NCBI GenBank assembly: GCA_946621635.1
Contig: CAMOOR010000001.1
Coordinates: forward strand, 1-64,000
Reading direction: 5' to 3'
Source of the DNA: Colimorpha sp002372855
GTDB taxonomy: Bacteria; Bacteroidota; Bacteroidia; Bacteroidales; P3
DNA length: 64,000 nt
Both the position numbers and the translations under genes were made by a program. Positions within the stretch are counted from its first letter, which is position 1, and each line of letters begins with the position of its first letter. This document shows, piece after piece, positions 35,003 to 42,937 of the stretch. The notes beneath the pieces are model-generated. The model made no database searches, was not told where the DNA came from, and saw only the letters and a program-made list of their open reading frames with translations.

Positions 35003-35637
35003 AAAAGACAACCCTGCTCCTATTGATTCTCCTGTCGGCAGCCCCCCTGTCGGCCCAGCGCATCCACGGCCTGGTGTCGGCTGGCGGCACCCTCTCGCAA
35101 ATCGAGGGCGACGAACTGAAAAGCTTCAGCAAATGGGGCGTCACCTCGGGCGTCGGCGTCATCTTCGGATTCGACCGCTACGAGACCTGGAACCTCAGCG
35201 TCGAAGCCGCCTATTCGCAACGCGGCTCCTACAACGGCAGCGGCGACCCCTACAGCATCTCGCTCCGGCTCGACTACGTCGACATCCCCCTCATGGTCCA
35301 CTACCGCGACCCCTGGGGCGGCATGCTCCTCGGCCTCGGCATCAACTACAGCCGCCTGGTGCAACAGCCTCATAACATCCTGAGATACAACCCCAACTAC
35401 TTCTTCCCCGACACCAACGACATGGAGTTCCTCAAGAACGACCTCGCCCTCGTCGCCGACCTGCGCTTCAAGGTGTGGCGAGGCCTCATGTTCAACATCC
35501 GCTGGCAGTATTCCATCATCGCCGTCAAGCGCGACTGGACCTTCACCGAAGTCAGCACCGACGGGGTGAAAAAGAATGTGTGGGACAACGACTGTTACAA
35601 CAACTCTCTAACCTTCCGCTTGCTATGGCAGTTCTAG
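34999..35637 (+). CDS. exported outer-membrane beta-barrel (PorT-like) protein
   Basis: The protein has 212 residues from the ATG at 34999, which overlaps the preceding stop codon by 4 bp. A signal peptide, MKKTTLLLLILLSAAPLSAQ, is followed by amphipathic strands: IHGLVSAGGTLSQI, TSGVGVIFGFDRY, LSVEAAYSQRGSY, RLDYVDIPLMVHYRD, GMLLGLGINYSRLV and FNIRWQYSIIAV, ending LTFRLLWQF with the C-terminal Phe of outer-membrane proteins. It resembles PorT/outer-membrane barrel family 2. It is coupled to the glycosyltransferase upstream and overlaps coaD by 13 bp. Confidence 0.82.
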   Translation: MKKTTLLLLILLSAAPLSAQRIHGLVSAGGTLSQIEGDELKSFSKWGVTSGVGVIFGFDRYETWNLSVEAAYSQRGSYNGSGDPYSISLRLDYVDIPLMVHYRDPWGGMLLGLGINYSRLVQQPHNILRYNPNYFFPDTNDMEFLKNDLALVADLRFKVWRGLMFNIRWQYSIIAVKRDWTFTEVSTDGVKKNVWDNDCYNNSLTFRLLWQF

Positions 35638-36047
35638 CGCTTTTCCCGGGCTCCTTCGACCCCTTCACCGTCGGCCACGAGGCCATCCTGCGGCGCATGC
35701 TGCCCCTGTTCGACAAGGTGGTGGTGGCCGTGGGCGTAAACAGCGAAAAACGGTACATGTTCTCCGTCGAGGAACGCCTTGAGCGCATCCGCGCCATGCT
35801 CTCCGACTGTCCCACCGTCGAAGTCACCTCCTACACCGACATGACCATCGACCTCTGCCACCGCCTCGGCGCCAAGGTCATCATCCGCGGCATACGCACC
35901 GCCAAGGACTTCGAATACGAGCAAACCGTCGCCGCCGTCAACCGCCTCCAGGACCCCTCCATCGAGACCCTCCTCGTCATGGCCGACCCCGACCACATCA
36001 ACATCTCCTCCACCCTCGAACGCGAAAAACTAACTCATAACTCTTAA
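35625..36047 (+). CDS. coaD: phosphopantetheine adenylyltransferase, C-terminus altered by repeat DNA
   Basis: The protein has 140 residues. The nucleotidyltransferase signature ALFPGSFDPFTVGHEAIL (T/HxGH-type) is at the N-terminus. VVVAVGVNSEKRYMFSVEER and IIRGIRTAKDFEYEQTVAAV are typical of CoaD, as is INISSTLERE. After this motif, family members usually continue ~15-20 residues, but here the frame enters the heptamer repeat and ends KLTHNS-stop. The catalytic core is complete. It converts 4'-phosphopantetheine to dephospho-CoA. It overlaps the beta-barrel gene at its start and lies 8 bp before recG. Confidence 0.88.
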   Translation: MAVLALFPGSFDPFTVGHEAILRRMLPLFDKVVVAVGVNSEKRYMFSVEERLERIRAMLSDCPTVEVTSYTDMTIDLCHRLGAKVIIRGIRTAKDFEYEQTVAAVNRLQDPSIETLLVMADPDHINISSTLEREKLTHNS

Positions 36048-36051
36048 CTCC
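36028..36051. repeat. 7-bp repeat forming the coaD 3' end
   Basis: Three heptamers (AACTCAT, AACTCTT, AACTCCC) encode the last residues and the stop codon of coaD and lie a few bases before the recG start. Confidence 0.8.
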
Positions 36052-36055
36052 CAAG

Positions 36056-38155
36056 ATGACCCTCTACGACGACATAGCATACCTCAAAGGCGTAGGCCCG
36101 GCGCGCGCCAAGGTGCTGGCCTCCGAGGCCGGCATCCACACCTATGCCGACATGCTGGACTACCTCCCCTTCCGCTATGTCGACCGCTCGGTCATCTCCA
36201 CCATCGCCTCCGTCAAGGAAGACGACAACTTCGTCGTTGTCCGCGGACGCCTGTCCAACATGCAGACCGTCGCCACAGGCCCCCATCGCGAACGCCTCAC
36301 CGTCGACCTCTTCGACGGCACCGGATACTTCCAGCTCGTATGGTTCGCCGGAACCAAATGGGTGCGCGAACGCCTGAAACCCAACGTCGAATACCTCGTC
36401 ATGGGCAAGCCCGCCGTCTACAACAACATCTGGCAGATGACGCATCCCGACATCGAGCCCTTCTCCTCCGTCGACGACGGCGCACGCCACCCCCTGATGC
36501 CCGTCTACCACACCACCGACAAAATGAAGCAGCACGGCCTCGGCACCCGCGCCCTGGCACGCATCTCCGAGTCCCTCATCCAGGCCCTCCAGCACTCCGA
36601 CCCCCAACTCATCCCCGAGAACCTCCCCGACGACATCCTCCGCCACTTCCACCTCCTCCCCCGCCGCGAGGCCATGCTCGCCATCCACTACCCCGACAGC
36701 CGCCAGCAGCTCGACCAGGCCCGCCTGCGGCTCAAGTTCGAGGAACTCTTCTTCCTCCAGCTCGACTACCAGTACGCCCACCAGCAGCGCTCCTCGCACT
36801 CGCAGGGTCGCGTCTTCGCCCATGTGGGCGACCACTTCAACAACTTCTACCGCCAGATACCCTTCCCCCTCACCGGGGCCCAGAAACGCGTCATACGCGA
36901 GATCCGCGAGGACATGCGCACCGGACGCCAGATGAACCGCCTCGTGCAGGGCGACGTGGGCAGCGGCAAGACCCTCGTGGCCCTGATGTGCATGCTCCTG
37001 GCCGTCGACAACGGCAGCCAGGCCTGCCTCATGGCACCCACCGAGATCCTCGCCACACAGCACTACCTCACCTTCCAGCGCATGCTCGACGGCCTCGGCG
37101 TCAACGTGCAGCTCCTCACAGGCTCCCTGCGCCCCGCCGCCAAGAAGAAACTCAAACAGCAACTCGCCGACGGCGAGATAGACCTCCTCATCGGCACCCA
37201 CGCCCTCATCGAGGACAACGTCGCCTTCCGCGACCTCGGCCTCGTGGTCATCGACGAGCAGCACCGCTTCGGCGTCGAGCAGCGCAGCAAACTCTGGCAG
37301 AAATCCGCTGTGCCGCCCCACATCCTCGTCATGACCGCCACCCCCATACCGCGCACCCTCGCCATGACCCTCTACGGCGACCTCGACTGCTCCGTCATCG
37401 ACGAGCTGCCCCCGGGCCGCCACCCCGTGCGCACCTACCACCGCCTCGAGCGCAACCGCCCCCTCGTCTTCTCCTTCCTCAAGCAGCAGATCGACGCCGG
37501 CCGCCAGGTCTACATCGTCTACCCCCTCATCGAGGAAAGCGAGAAGATGGACCTCAAGAACCTCCAGGACGGCCTCGAGATGGTGCAGAGCTACTTCCCC
37601 CGGCCGCAGTACCAAACCTCCATGGTCCACGGACGCCTCACCGCCGAGGAGAAAGCCTTCGAGATGGACCGCTTCAAGCGCGGCCTCACCCACATCATGG
37701 TGGCCACCACGGTGATAGAGGTGGGCGTCGACGTGCCCAATGCCTCCGTCATGGTCATCGAGAACGCCGAACGCTTCGGCCTCAGCCAGCTGCACCAGCT
37801 GCGCGGACGCGTGGGCCGCGGCGCCGACCAGGCCTACTGCATCCTCATGACCAAGGACGACCTCTCCTACACCTCGCAGGAGCGCATACGCACCATGTGC
37901 AGCACCACCGACGGCTTCCAGATAGCCGAAGCCGACCTCCGCCTCCGAGGACCCGGCGACATACAGGGCCTGCAGCAGAGCGGCGCCCTCGACCTCCGCC
38001 TCGCCTCCATCGTCGACGACGAACCCCTCGTCAGCGCCACCCGCAACGCCGTGCGCGACCTCCTCGCCGCCGACCCCGCCCTCGCCGCACACCCCCTGCT
38101 GATGCAACACATACAGAACTCCAAAAACAAGATACTATGGGGGAAGATTTCGTAA
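36056..38155 (+). CDS. recG: ATP-dependent DNA helicase RecG
   Basis: The protein has 699 residues. The N-terminal wedge/OB region starts LKGVGPARAKVLASEAGI and includes VVVRGRLSNMQTV. The helicase core has GDVGSGKTLVALMCML (Walker A, ~299), VVIDEQHRFGVEQR (DEQH, ~400), VMTATPIPRTLAMTLYGD, MVHGRLTAEEK, VATTVIEVGVDVPNASVMVI and LHQLRGRVGRGADQAYC, followed by the RecG-specific DLRLRGPGDIQGLQQSG. It remodels stalled forks and Holliday junctions. Its last 19 bp overlap the next gene. Confidence 0.96.
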   Translation: MTLYDDIAYLKGVGPARAKVLASEAGIHTYADMLDYLPFRYVDRSVISTIASVKEDDNFVVVRGRLSNMQTVATGPHRERLTVDLFDGTGYFQLVWFAGTKWVRERLKPNVEYLVMGKPAVYNNIWQMTHPDIEPFSSVDDGARHPLMPVYHTTDKMKQHGLGTRALARISESLIQALQHSDPQLIPENLPDDILRHFHLLPRREAMLAIHYPDSRQQLDQARLRLKFEELFFLQLDYQYAHQQRSSHSQGRVFAHVGDHFNNFYRQIPFPLTGAQKRVIREIREDMRTGRQMNRLVQGDVGSGKTLVALMCMLLAVDNGSQACLMAPTEILATQHYLTFQRMLDGLGVNVQLLTGSLRPAAKKKLKQQLADGEIDLLIGTHALIEDNVAFRDLGLVVIDEQHRFGVEQRSKLWQKSAVPPHILVMTATPIPRTLAMTLYGDLDCSVIDELPPGRHPVRTYHRLERNRPLVFSFLKQQIDAGRQVYIVYPLIEESEKMDLKNLQDGLEMVQSYFPRPQYQTSMVHGRLTAEEKAFEMDRFKRGLTHIMVATTVIEVGVDVPNASVMVIENAERFGLSQLHQLRGRVGRGADQAYCILMTKDDLSYTSQERIRTMCSTTDGFQIAEADLRLRGPGDIQGLQQSGALDLRLASIVDDEPLVSATRNAVRDLLAADPALAAHPLLMQHIQNSKNKILWGKIS

Positions 38156-38973
38156 CACCGGGAGTGAAAGGGAGTGAAAAGGGAGTGAAAGGGAGTGAAA
38201 GGACAATAGCACTCGTGGCCGAAGAGGGAGCCTCCCTCTCCAGCGGCAGTCTCAGACTGTACTATCTACTCCCCTCTCCCTCTGGAGAGGGGTCAGGGGT
38301 GAGGCCTATGAGGCCCGTCGGCTGCATCGACCTCTACAACTACGACCCCCTCAACCGCCGCTGCGCCGTGGGCATCATGGTCGCCTCCGAGCACCGCCGT
38401 CAGGGCCACGCCCTCGCCATGCTCCGCGCCCTCGAAACCCTCTACTCCCCCACTCAGCCACCCAGTAACTCAGTCACTCAGCAACCCAGCCACCCAGCCA
38501 CTCAGCCACTCAGTAACCCAGCCACTCAGCCACCCAGCCACTCCTCCCCCCTCCACACCCTCTACGCCGACATTGCCGCCACCAACGCCGCCTCGCTGGC
38601 CCTCTTCGCCAAAGCCGGATACACCGAGTGCGGCCACTTCCGCGACTGGCTCGCCATACCCCTCCGGCCTTCGGCCACCTCCCCTAAATTAGGGGAGGAG
38701 CCAAAGAATGTCCCTGATCCCCAAAAAGAAAACAACCTCACCCCTCCCCCTTTCCAAGGGAAAGCCCCCGAAGGCATCACCTCGCTCAACTCTCCCCCTT
38801 TCCAAGGGAAAGCCCCCGAAGGCATCACCTCGCTCAACTCTCCCCCTTCACAAGGGGGAGCCCCCGAAGGCATCACCTCGCTCAACTCTCCCCCTTTCCA
38901 AGGGGGAGCCCCCGAAGGGGAAGGGGGTGTAAGATACATTGACACCATCCGCATGCAAAAAATACTACAATGA
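38137..38973 (+). CDS. GNAT acetyltransferase loaded with tandem repeats, possibly degraded
   Basis: The protein has 278 residues from the ATG at 38137, in the end of recG. Recognisable GNAT sequence is limited to VGCIDLYNYDPLNRRCAVGI, MVASEHRRQGHALAMLRALE (acetyl-CoA loop RRQGHA) and LYADIAATNAASLALFAKAGYTECG. The N-terminal ~60 residues expected for the family are absent or replaced. Four repeat blocks interrupt the frame without breaking it: a 10-bp array (38160), a GC-rich hairpin element (38269), a 12-copy 8-bp array splitting the fold (38451) and four 48-bp copies forming the C-terminal tail (38744). Acetyltransferase activity is doubtful. It may be a pseudogene that kept its frame, or the repeats may be extruded loops. 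It overlaps mltG by 4 bp. Confidence 0.6.
   Translation: MGEDFVTPGVKGSEKGVKGSERTIALVAEEGASLSSGSLRLYYLLPSPSGEGSGVRPMRPVGCIDLYNYDPLNRRCAVGIMVASEHRRQGHALAMLRALETLYSPTQPPSNSVTQQPSHPATQPLSNPATQPPSHSSPLHTLYADIAATNAASLALFAKAGYTECGHFRDWLAIPLRPSATSPKLGEEPKNVPDPQKENNLTPPPFQGKAPEGITSLNSPPFQGKAPEGITSLNSPPSQGGAPEGITSLNSPPFQGGAPEGEGGVRYIDTIRMQKILQ
38160..38201. repeat. 10-bp tandem repeat (GGGAGTGAAA)
   Basis: Four copies of GGGAGTGAAA (one with an extra A), in frame at the start of the GNAT gene. Confidence 0.9.
38269..38304. repeat. dispersed GC-rich element, copy B
   Basis: CCCCTCTCCCTCTGGAGAGG followed by GGTCAGGGGTGAGGCC; related to copy A at 9236-9275, here in frame in the GNAT gene. Confidence 0.75.
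38451..38545. repeat. 8-bp tandem repeat (CACTCAGC/CACCCAGC), about twelve copies
   Basis: Octamers with C/T and C/A variation, read as TQPPSNS-type peptide repeats. The block splits the GNAT fold between its acetyl-CoA loop and the following strand. Confidence 0.92.
38744..38932. repeat. 48-bp tandem repeat, four copies
   Basis: Each unit starts CTCCCCCTTTCCAAGGG and encodes 16 residues (PPFQGKAPEGITSLNS). Copies 1-3 are full length and copy 4 ends early. The unit contains a GGGGGCTTTCCC-like hairpin. It forms most of the C-terminal tail of the GNAT reading frame. Confidence 0.95.
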
Positions 38974-39935
38974 AAACCCGAACCCTCCTCCGAACCCTCC
39001 TCATCGTCGCCATCCTGGCCCTGCTCGCCATAGGTGGACTGGCCTTTACGTGCCTCAACGCCACCACCGACAACGCCGAACCCGTCCGCATCTACCTCCC
39101 CACCGGCGACAACGCCCTCGCCGCACGCGACACTCTCGTGGCCAACGGCCTCGTCGACGACGGCCCCCTCTTCAGTCTCATGGCCAATGTGTTCAAACTC
39201 GGCAACTGGCAGCCAGGCTCCTACCTCGTCGAACCCTCCACACCCCTCATCCGCCTCATCAAGCGCATCACCCGCGGCCAGCAGGACCCCCTCCGCCTCA
39301 CCATCGGCAAATTCCGCACCCCACAGCAGCTCAACGAATACCTAAACACCAAGTTGATGCACAACGACTTCGACGTGTCCCTCGACAGCTTCCACCTCGT
39401 CCTCCAGGACACCTACGAATTCTACTGGACCGTCACCCCCGAGCAATTCATGCAGCGCATGGAGAAAGAATACAACAGATTCTGGGAAGTGAAAAGGAGT
39501 GAAGAGGACTCCCTTTCACTCCGTGAAATCATAATCCTCTCCTCCATCGTCGAGGAAGAAACCAACAACAATGCCGAGAAACCGACCATAGCCAGCGTCT
39601 ACCTCAACCGCCTCCGGCGCGACATGCCCCTCCAAGCCGACCCAACCGTCAAATACGCCGTCGGCGACTTCACCCTCCGCCGCATCCTCCACAAACACCT
39701 CGCCGCCGAGAGCCCCTTCAACACATACCTCCACACCGGCCTCCCCCCGGCACCCATCTGCCTCCCCTCCAAAGCCACCATCAAAGCCGTCCTCAACGCC
39801 CCGGAAACCAACTATATCTACTTCTGCGCCAGCGACAAAATGGACGGCACCCACCGCTTCGCCGCCACCCTCGCCGAGCACCAGCGCAACGCCGCCGCCT
39901 TCCACCGCGCCCTCGACCAACGAGGGGTCAAATAG
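38970..39935 (+). CDS. mltG: endolytic murein transglycosylase MltG
   Basis: The protein has 321 residues. A single N-terminal membrane anchor (LLRTLLIVAILALLAIGGLAF) is followed by a LysM-like periplasmic domain and the YceG/MltG domain. The catalytic Glu is in ILSSIVEEETNNN, and ADPTVKYAVG and PICLPSKATIKAVLNAPETNYIYF match the conserved core. It cleaves nascent glycan strands at the inner membrane. A short in-frame inverted repeat (39486-39523) lies just before the catalytic helix. It is the last gene of the run starting at 33032. Confidence 0.93.
   Translation: MKTRTLLRTLLIVAILALLAIGGLAFTCLNATTDNAEPVRIYLPTGDNALAARDTLVANGLVDDGPLFSLMANVFKLGNWQPGSYLVEPSTPLIRLIKRITRGQQDPLRLTIGKFRTPQQLNEYLNTKLMHNDFDVSLDSFHLVLQDTYEFYWTVTPEQFMQRMEKEYNRFWEVKRSEEDSLSLREIIILSSIVEEETNNNAEKPTIASVYLNRLRRDMPLQADPTVKYAVGDFTLRRILHKHLAAESPFNTYLHTGLPPAPICLPSKATIKAVLNAPETNYIYFCASDKMDGTHRFAATLAEHQRNAAAFHRALDQRGVK
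39486..39523. repeat. short inverted repeat inside mltG
   Basis: GTGAAAAGGAGTGAAG and CTCCCTTTCACTCC are imperfectly inverted around AGGA. In frame it encodes VKRSEEDSLSLRE ahead of the catalytic helix. Confidence 0.65.
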
Positions 39936-39947
39936 CCACATCTTACC

Positions 39948-40096
39948 GCCCTTCTTATATCCTTCCTATATACTTCTCATATACTTCTTATATCACCTAT
40001 ATAAGAAGTATATGAGAAGTATATGAGAACGATATGAGAACGATATAAGAACAATATAAGAAATGCCGAATTATGTACCTCTCGGGTAGGTATCGG
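39948..40096 (+). repeat. 11-bp-unit palindromic element, copy 3 of 3
   Basis: Matches copy 1 almost base for base from CCCTTCTTATAT to TACCTCTCGGGTAGGTATCGGG. Only the left terminal AATTCGG is missing (TTACCG instead). It faces the T9SS cargo gene at 40228. Heptamers of the GGAGGTT/GGAAGTC type follow (40098-40150). Confidence 0.92.
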
Positions 40097-40177
40097 GGAG
40101 GTCGGAAGTCGGAGGTGGAAAGCAGGAGGTTGGAGGCAGGAGAAGGGGCGGAAAAAAGAAAGATTTAACACTTTTTA

Positions 40178-40209
40178 TTTGGTTGTATGGGCAAAAAAGT
40201 GTATCTTTG
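40178..40209 (+). promoter_or_regulatory. Bacteroidota-type promoter for the T9SS cargo gene
   Basis: TTTG at 40178-40181 and TATCTTTG at 40202-40209 are 20 bp apart; the start codon is 18 bp further. Confidence 0.85.
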
Positions 40210-40227
40210 CATTTTGAACATACGTGT

Positions 40228-42933
40228 ATGGATATGCATAAACTAAATAATATTAAACAGATAGCGCTCGCTTTTATTGCGCTTTTTGCCACCGCAGAGG
40301 CCATGGGCCAGTCGTCGACCGTAGGTTCGTCGCCGAGCCCTGCAATCGAATGCGGCGAATACCAGTGGCCCGAGGTGCAGTCGCCTTGCCCCGAAGTGCA
40401 AATCAAACAGAAACACGACCATACCGCCATTGCGCGCTACCGCCACAAGGGATGGGACACCGTGGTCACCTGCGCCAACCCGCAGATAATCCTCAGCTGC
40501 ATGCCCTACATCCCTGTGCAGCGTTTCAACGGCACCTACTACGTCGACCAGATTCCCTACAACCCGCCCGACACGTCATTCTGCCTCACCTATGGTGCCG
40601 CCCTCTCCACCATGAACGACCCGAACAGAAAGAGAATGGACATCAACGCCGACGATGAATTCGCCCCGGCCTATACGACCATTCCCTACCCCTTCTACTT
40701 TTTCGGCATCCGCAAGAACCAGTTCCGTCTGGGTGCCAACGGGTTGGTGACCTTCTGCGACCCCAGCCTCTTCGGTAACGGAACGCATTGTGCCTATAGC
40801 TATTCGGCCTCATTGCCCTGGTACGACGGCAAAAGCGGCGCCCCCAGTTCCGACGGTTTGAACCGCGTGCGCGACGCCATCTACGGCGTCTTCGAAGACA
40901 CCGACCCCAATGCAACACGGCAGCACCACACCAGCCCCAACTTCGGTATCTACTACGGCGTCATCGACGAGTATCCCTGCCGCAAAATCATCTGCTCGTG
41001 GAACGACATGGCCCAGTTCAGCTGCAACAACCTCAACTGCACCTACCAGATTGTCTGCTACGAAGGCTCCAACATCATCGAGGTGCATGTGAAAAACCGC
41101 TCGGTATGCTCCAGCTGGAACGGCGGCCACGGCCTCATCGGCATCCAGAACGCCACGGGTGTCAACCAGGTGGCCTCCACGATGCCCACCGACCCCAACT
41201 CCTCGCCCGCCATCAACGGCAAGCCCGCAGCCTTTGCCCCCACCGGCTACAACACCACCACCAGTTCCTTCCAGAACATCGCCTTCCGTTTCACCCCCGC
41301 GGGCACCACCGCCAAGAACTACGGCTGGCGCCGCATCTATGACGACGGCCGCCCCGACGTGGAGCTCCGCAACATCGTCGTCTACCCCGAGGCCATGGAC
41401 GACTCCTGCGGATACTACGAGCCCATGGACGACGCCAACAGCTGCCCCACCCTCACCAAGGCCTACGTCTCGCCCAAGGAGCCCGCCAAGTACGTCTTCT
41501 ACCTCCGCTTCCTCAATGCCAACAACGACCAGTACGTCCTCACCGACACCATCTTCATCGGCGTCGACACCGTCAACTACCTCGACATCCACAAGCTGCC
41601 CATCAACGACACCCTTCCCGGCCGCCTCGACATCTGCCTCAACGACACCGCCCGCATGCGCCTCGACATCACGGCCCTGCAGGAAATCACCCACGAGGAA
41701 TGGCTCATCCGCCGTGTCTCCGGCGGCGACACCATCACCCTCGACTCCCTCGTGGCCGACAACCATCCCGGCCAGGTCGTCAACCTCAGCAACAACTACC
41801 TCTCCTTCGACCCGCGCTACACGCCTGTGCAGGCCTTCCGCATTCAGGGCAACGACACCACCGTCATGGACACCACGCTGTTCTCCCTTGACGACTACGA
41901 CCTCATAGGCGACACCATCCTTACGCGCAAGGTGTTCCTCTTCTCGCGCAACCTGCCCACCCAGGGCCTGCAGGCCAACAAGATCGACACTATCCTTATC
42001 CAGGTGACCTCCGACTTCGCCAGCGGATGCCACAACTACGACACCTTCATGCTGCGCGTCTTCCCCAACTTCGACACCGTCATCGCCGACGGCATCTGCC
42101 AGGGCGAGACCTTCACCTGGGACACCAACGGCAGTCCCTACAAAACGTTCACCCAGCCGACCAACCCGCAGACGGAGTTCGTGCTGCTCCACTCGGCGCC
42201 GGGATGCGACTCCCTCGTCCACCTGAAGCTCACCGTCTCCTCCGTGTCCCACACCATCGACCACCAGGAGGACTGCAAGCCCTACACCTGGCTCAACGGC
42301 AAGACCTACACCACGAGCAACGTCGCCACGGCAGCCACCGACACCATCGTCCTGAAGAATCGCTACGACTGCGACTCCATCGTCCAGCTCGAGCTTGTCA
42401 TCCACCCGCTGACTGCCAAACTCCGGTCCGACATCGACCACTTCACCCTCGACAACCTTGACGCCGTGCTGACCGACATCTCCATCGGCGGCAGCAGCCG
42501 TGTGTGGAAGTTCCCCAACGGTCCCGACCAGACGGGCGTCAATGCCTACTACTCCATCCCCGCCGATATGGAAGGCGCCAACATCATCCTCATTGCCAGC
42601 AGCCCCTACGGCTGTGTCGATACCGCCAAGATCTACATCCCGCTCAACAAGGAGCACTTCTGGGTGCCCAATGCCTTCACTCCCGACAACCCCGCCGGCA
42701 ACAGTCTTTTCTCCTCGGTCAGCACCAAGACCCTCAAGCAGGAGATGCTCATCTATAACCGTCGCGGCGAACTTGTCTTCCGCTGCGAAGGCGCCGACTG
42801 CGCCTGGGACGGCCGCGACTTCGACGGCAACCCCTGCGTGCAGGATGCCTACGTCTACATCATACGCTACGCCAACGAATTCGAACCCCAGAACACACGC
42901 GTGCTCAAGGGAACGGTAACCCTGATCCGATAG
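40228..42933 (+). CDS. large secreted protein with gliding-motility-type (T9SS type B) C-terminal domain
   Basis: The protein has 901 residues from the ATG at 40228 (M at 40234 is an alternative). A signal peptide lies within IKQIALAFIALFATAEAMGQ. The N-terminal half has a beta-rich region with paired cysteines. The middle carries repeats with TFTWDTNGSPYKTF and PYTWLNGKTYTTS opening patterns (ICQGETFTW..., DCKPYTW...). The last ~90 residues are a CHU_C/T9SS type B sorting domain: FWVPNAFTPDNPAGN, MLIYNRRGELVF, CAWDGRDFDGNPCVQDAYVY. It is exported by the type IX system and attached to the surface. Ligand unknown. Confidence 0.85.
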   Translation: MDMHKLNNIKQIALAFIALFATAEAMGQSSTVGSSPSPAIECGEYQWPEVQSPCPEVQIKQKHDHTAIARYRHKGWDTVVTCANPQIILSCMPYIPVQRFNGTYYVDQIPYNPPDTSFCLTYGAALSTMNDPNRKRMDINADDEFAPAYTTIPYPFYFFGIRKNQFRLGANGLVTFCDPSLFGNGTHCAYSYSASLPWYDGKSGAPSSDGLNRVRDAIYGVFEDTDPNATRQHHTSPNFGIYYGVIDEYPCRKIICSWNDMAQFSCNNLNCTYQIVCYEGSNIIEVHVKNRSVCSSWNGGHGLIGIQNATGVNQVASTMPTDPNSSPAINGKPAAFAPTGYNTTTSSFQNIAFRFTPAGTTAKNYGWRRIYDDGRPDVELRNIVVYPEAMDDSCGYYEPMDDANSCPTLTKAYVSPKEPAKYVFYLRFLNANNDQYVLTDTIFIGVDTVNYLDIHKLPINDTLPGRLDICLNDTARMRLDITALQEITHEEWLIRRVSGGDTITLDSLVADNHPGQVVNLSNNYLSFDPRYTPVQAFRIQGNDTTVMDTTLFSLDDYDLIGDTILTRKVFLFSRNLPTQGLQANKIDTILIQVTSDFASGCHNYDTFMLRVFPNFDTVIADGICQGETFTWDTNGSPYKTFTQPTNPQTEFVLLHSAPGCDSLVHLKLTVSSVSHTIDHQEDCKPYTWLNGKTYTTSNVATAATDTIVLKNRYDCDSIVQLELVIHPLTAKLRSDIDHFTLDNLDAVLTDISIGGSSRVWKFPNGPDQTGVNAYYSIPADMEGANIILIASSPYGCVDTAKIYIPLNKEHFWVPNAFTPDNPAGNSLFSSVSTKTLKQEMLIYNRRGELVFRCEGADCAWDGRDFDGNPCVQDAYVYIIRYANEFEPQNTRVLKGTVTLIR

Positions 42934-42937
42934 AACA

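Noticed and set aside
36340..38136. Extension of the GNAT frame far upstream through recG
   Set aside because: That part is the shadow of recG in another frame, with Pro/Arg-rich nonsense composition; recognisable GNAT sequence starts only after recG ends.
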